From contig AWNV01000008.1 in assembly GCA_000493965.1 (NCBI GenBank), positions 1-64,000 of the forward strand: a stretch of DNA of 64,000 bases, in the 5' to 3' direction. The DNA comes from Candidatus Aminicenans sakinawicola JGI OTU-1. Lineage in GTDB: Bacteria > Acidobacteriota > Aminicenantia > Aminicenantales > Aminicenantaceae. How positions within the stretch are numbered: the first letter of the stretch is position 1; every line of letters starts with the position of its first letter. The translations under genes were made by a program, and so were the position numbers. Below, piece after piece: positions 62,041 through 64,000 of the stretch. The notes beneath the pieces are model-generated. The model worked only from the letters and a program-made list of their open reading frames with translations. It did not search any database and was not told where the DNA came from.

Positions 62041-62902
62041 AGGAAGTTACGCTGAAAAGATTTTTTAGTAGAAGGGCGTCCTTGTCCTGCTCCGGGCTCT
62101 CACATATGACCGAACCCTCAACATCCAGATCCTTCAGCACCTGCACCCATTCATCATAGCGAAAATCAGACTCCTGCAGGTTTATGTGCTTTATTTCTCC
62201 TTTATCACTGTATATTGCCCCAGACACATGGATATGCATATTCTTCAGTGCTTCCTTACCAAGCTTCTTTTCTATCTTTTTTAAAATCCTGTGAAATTCT
62301 AAATAAGTGTTTGCTTTTCCACTTCTCGTATGGATATGCGAAAAATCAACACATGGTAGAATTCCGTCTATCTCCCGGCACAGAAAAAGGATTTCCTCAA
62401 GGGAGCCAAACTGTGACTTTTTACCCATGGTCTCAGGTCTCAGCACAACCCGATTCATGTCCCGCCTCAGGATTGAAATAACTTCCTTGATTTCCTTTCT
62501 GACACGCTCGTATGCTTCTTCAGCGCTTCCCTTTCCATAATATCCCGGATGAAACACGACATTTTTAGCACCGCACATCTCTGCCAGCCTTGCCGACTGC
62601 ATGATCCTCTCCTGGCTCGCAATTCGCTTTCCTTCCTCCGGTGAATTCAGGTTTATATAGTACGGCGCATGTACACTCAGGCTCACTCCGTATTTTTGGC
62701 TCGCTTTCTTAATTTGTCCTGCCGTATCGCTCCCCATTTTCAACCCCCTGACAAATTCTATCTCGAGGCAGTCAAGTCCCAGTTTATGGATTTGCTGGAT
62801 TCCAAACAGGGTTGATGTCCCTAAATTGAGCGTAGATTGAGGTACGCCTGCGGTCCCGAAGAGAAGCCTACCCCTAGAAAGTGCAGACAACACTCCCTCC
62901 AC
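62039..62902 (-). CDS. Endonuclease IV-like TIM-barrel protein
   Basis: The fold is that of AP endonuclease IV, which nicks DNA at abasic sites. Metal ligands are visible in order: VHAPYYINL, FHPGYYGKGS, LRPETMGKK, PCVDFSHIHTRSG, MHIHVSGA and ICESPEQDKDALLL. Overall length (287) fits Nfo. The start is GTG 62902, or another GTG at 62893; both lie in the edge of the degenerate tandem array, so the first ~12 residues are uncertain. It is convergent with the transposase. Confidence 0.8.
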   Translation of the reverse strand: MEGVLSALSRGRLLFGTAGVPQSTLNLGTSTLFGIQQIHKLGLDCLEIEFVRGLKMGSDTAGQIKKASQKYGVSLSVHAPYYINLNSPEEGKRIASQERIMQSARLAEMCGAKNVVFHPGYYGKGSAEEAYERVRKEIKEVISILRRDMNRVVLRPETMGKKSQFGSLEEILFLCREIDGILPCVDFSHIHTRSGKANTYLEFHRILKKIEKKLGKEALKNMHIHVSGAIYSDKGEIKHINLQESDFRYDEWVQVLKDLDVEGSVICESPEQDKDALLLKNLFSVTS

Positions 62903-62904
62903 TA

Positions 62905-63247
62905 AGCTCTGTTCGAGAAGCTGTAGCCATCAATTTACCCCTAAGCCTTCCTATAGAAGCTGCAGTCATTCACTTAATCCCTCTTGAAAAAAGGAACTAT
63001 CCACCCCCTAACTAGAAAGTGCAGCCACCCGTGCTTTCCCCAAGCTCCCTTCTAGGAACTGCAGCCGTCAGCCATTTCACTATAGAATCTACAGCCAGTT
63101 CTCGTTCCACTCTAATTTCTCCCCAATAAAACGTAGCCCTCAGCCCCTGACTTAAGCCCTCCTATAAAAGCCTAAGCCATCCACTTCTTTCTCTTAAAAA
63201 GGGAGCCATCTGCTTTCCCCAAAAAACCGCAGACAGCAGCTTCCCCC
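62905..63247. repeat. Degenerate tandem array of ~38-bp units
   Basis: About nine diverged units follow the pattern GAAGCTGCAGCCATC, then ~10 variable bases, then CCCCTAAGCCCTCCTATA (examples begin at 62917, 62956, 63055, 63219). The array fills the whole 345-base spacer between thiC and the endonuclease IV-like gene. It overlaps the thiC stop codon and reaches the first codons of the downstream gene. No open reading frame or RNA motif was recognised. Confidence 0.6.
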
Positions 63248-64000
63248 CTAGAAGCTACACTTATCAACCTTTCCCTTGGAGTTAAGAAATTCGCTTACGA
63301 TGCGCAAAGCACAAAAGTCACCGCACATGGAACAGGCATCTGATTTTGATTTTCTTTTTTTCCTTATATCTTTAAACTTGTGTGGGTCAAGCACAATCTC
63401 CAACTGAGCATCCCAATCGAGCTTTTTCCTTGCTTCTGAAAGCTTCAAATCTTTCTCCCTTGCGCCTTTTACACCCTTCACGATGTCGGCAGCATGGGCA
63501 GCTATCCTCGAGGCAATGAGCCCTTCCCTAACATCATCAACCGACGGAAGCCCTAAATGTTCTGATGGAGTCACATAACAGAGAAAATCCGCCCCTTCCG
63601 AAGCAGCAATTGCGCCACCCACAGCCGAGACGATATGGTCATACCCAGGTGCAATATCTGTCACAAGCGGTCCCAGAACATAGAATGGAGCTTCCTGACA
63701 CACACGTTTCTGAATTTTAATGTTCATTGCAATCTCATCAAGCGGTATATGACCTGGCCCTTCCACCATGACTTGTACATTCTGTTCCCTGGCGCGCTTC
63801 ACGAGTTCGCCCAGGGTTAGCAGCTCCTCAATTTGAGGGCGGTCAGTGGAGTCCGCAATAGCTCCTGGCCTCAGCGCGTCCCCAAGACTCAGAGTCACGT
63901 CATATTTGCGGGCGATTTCGAGCAGACGGTCGAATTCTGCGTATAAAGGATTTTCCTTCTGATTATGAAGCATCCATGCAAGGTGGAAAGCCCCACCCCG
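63248..64000 (-). CDS. thiC: Phosphomethylpyrimidine synthase ThiC, 3' part
   Basis: This radical SAM enzyme turns aminoimidazole ribotide into the thiamine pyrimidine. The gene runs off the right edge: the frame is open to 64000 and reads [17 protein letters not shown] at the cut. Family motifs [31 protein letters not shown] and [12 protein letters not shown] are present. The cluster motif is CSMCGDFC (Cys-x2-Cys-x3-Cys), one residue shorter than the x4 spacing of the E. coli enzyme. The TAG stop lies in the tandem array. Confidence 0.95.
   Translation of the reverse strand, partial: RGGAFHLAWMLHNQKENPLYAEFDRLLEIARKYDVTLSLGDALRPGAIADSTDRPQIEELLTLGELVKRAREQNVQVMVEGPGHIPLDEIAMNIKIQKRVCQEAPFYVLGPLVTDIAPGYDHIVSAVGGAIAASEGADFLCYVTPSEHLGLPSVDDVREGLIASRIAAHAADIVKGVKGAREKDLKLSEARKKLDWDAQLEIVLDPHKFKDIRKKRKSKSDACSMCGDFCALRIVSEFLNSKGKVDKCSF

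Noticed and set aside
62905..63247. CRISPR array
   Set aside because: Units are too diverged, lack constant spacers and no cas genes are present.
62905..63250. TPP riboswitch near thiC
   Set aside because: This region is downstream of thiC; any riboswitch would lie beyond the right edge of the window.

Overview
The window looks like chromosome of an uncultivated Gram-negative, probably anaerobic bacterium. The support is lipoproteins with lipoboxes, several outer-membrane beta-barrels, an AsmA/YdbH-type bridge protein, a four-subunit ferredoxin-dependent 2-oxoacid oxidoreductase, class I (Fe-S) fumarase, a 4Fe-4S ferredoxin and QueH. The gene mix would fit lineages such as Aminicenantes/Acidobacteriota-like bins, but the phylum cannot be fixed from the sequence alone.

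Bases 1-11693 are chromosomal core: recD2, an SH3-domain protein with an M48 lipoprotein protease, a CHASE2 adenylate cyclase, a metallo-beta-lactamase-fold hydrolase, a MscS channel with a cyclic-nucleotide-binding domain, and an overlapping glmM-glmS pair. A tRNA-Arg(CCT) follows at 11694-11771.

Bases 11715-38987 are a 27.2-kb integrated element. It is bounded by a perfect 65-bp direct repeat of the tRNA 3' half, and a tyrosine integrase sits directly inside the right boundary. It is more AT-rich than its surroundings. Its right end (34.4-38.9 kb) carries a small-terminase-like protein, an AlpA-like regulator, a replication-initiator-like protein and the integrase, a set that resembles a phage satellite (PICI-like). 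Its cargo includes a HicAB-like toxin-antitoxin pair, two operons that each pair a small outer-membrane beta-barrel with a secreted papain-fold protein (C1A peptidase; CHAP-like), paralogous lipoproteins, a HEPN-like protein beside a HExxH protein, IS1380 fragments, a DUF4338-ISAs1 transposase broken at a poly-A run, and a family of ~70-80-bp structured repeats.

Bases 39048-64000 are chromosomal again: a GAF/HD-GYP protein, a YdbH-like AsmA protein with a DUF1318 (YdbL-like) lipoprotein, a TPR protein, ferredoxin, site-2 protease, a DUF5916 barrel, queH, a FadL-type barrel with an M14 carboxypeptidase, fabH, korDABC, fumarase alpha, a four-helix-bundle protein, a RAYT-type HUH transposase, an endonuclease IV-like protein and the 3' part of thiC.

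The most striking dispersed signal is a palindrome, GGTACCAGGTACC with A/T flanks. It occurs about 17 times in intergenic spots of the chromosomal parts, clusters around the HUH transposase gene (whose last codons lie inside a copy), and is absent from the 27-kb element. This looks like a REP/RAYT (REPtron) system of an unusual KpnI-palindrome type.
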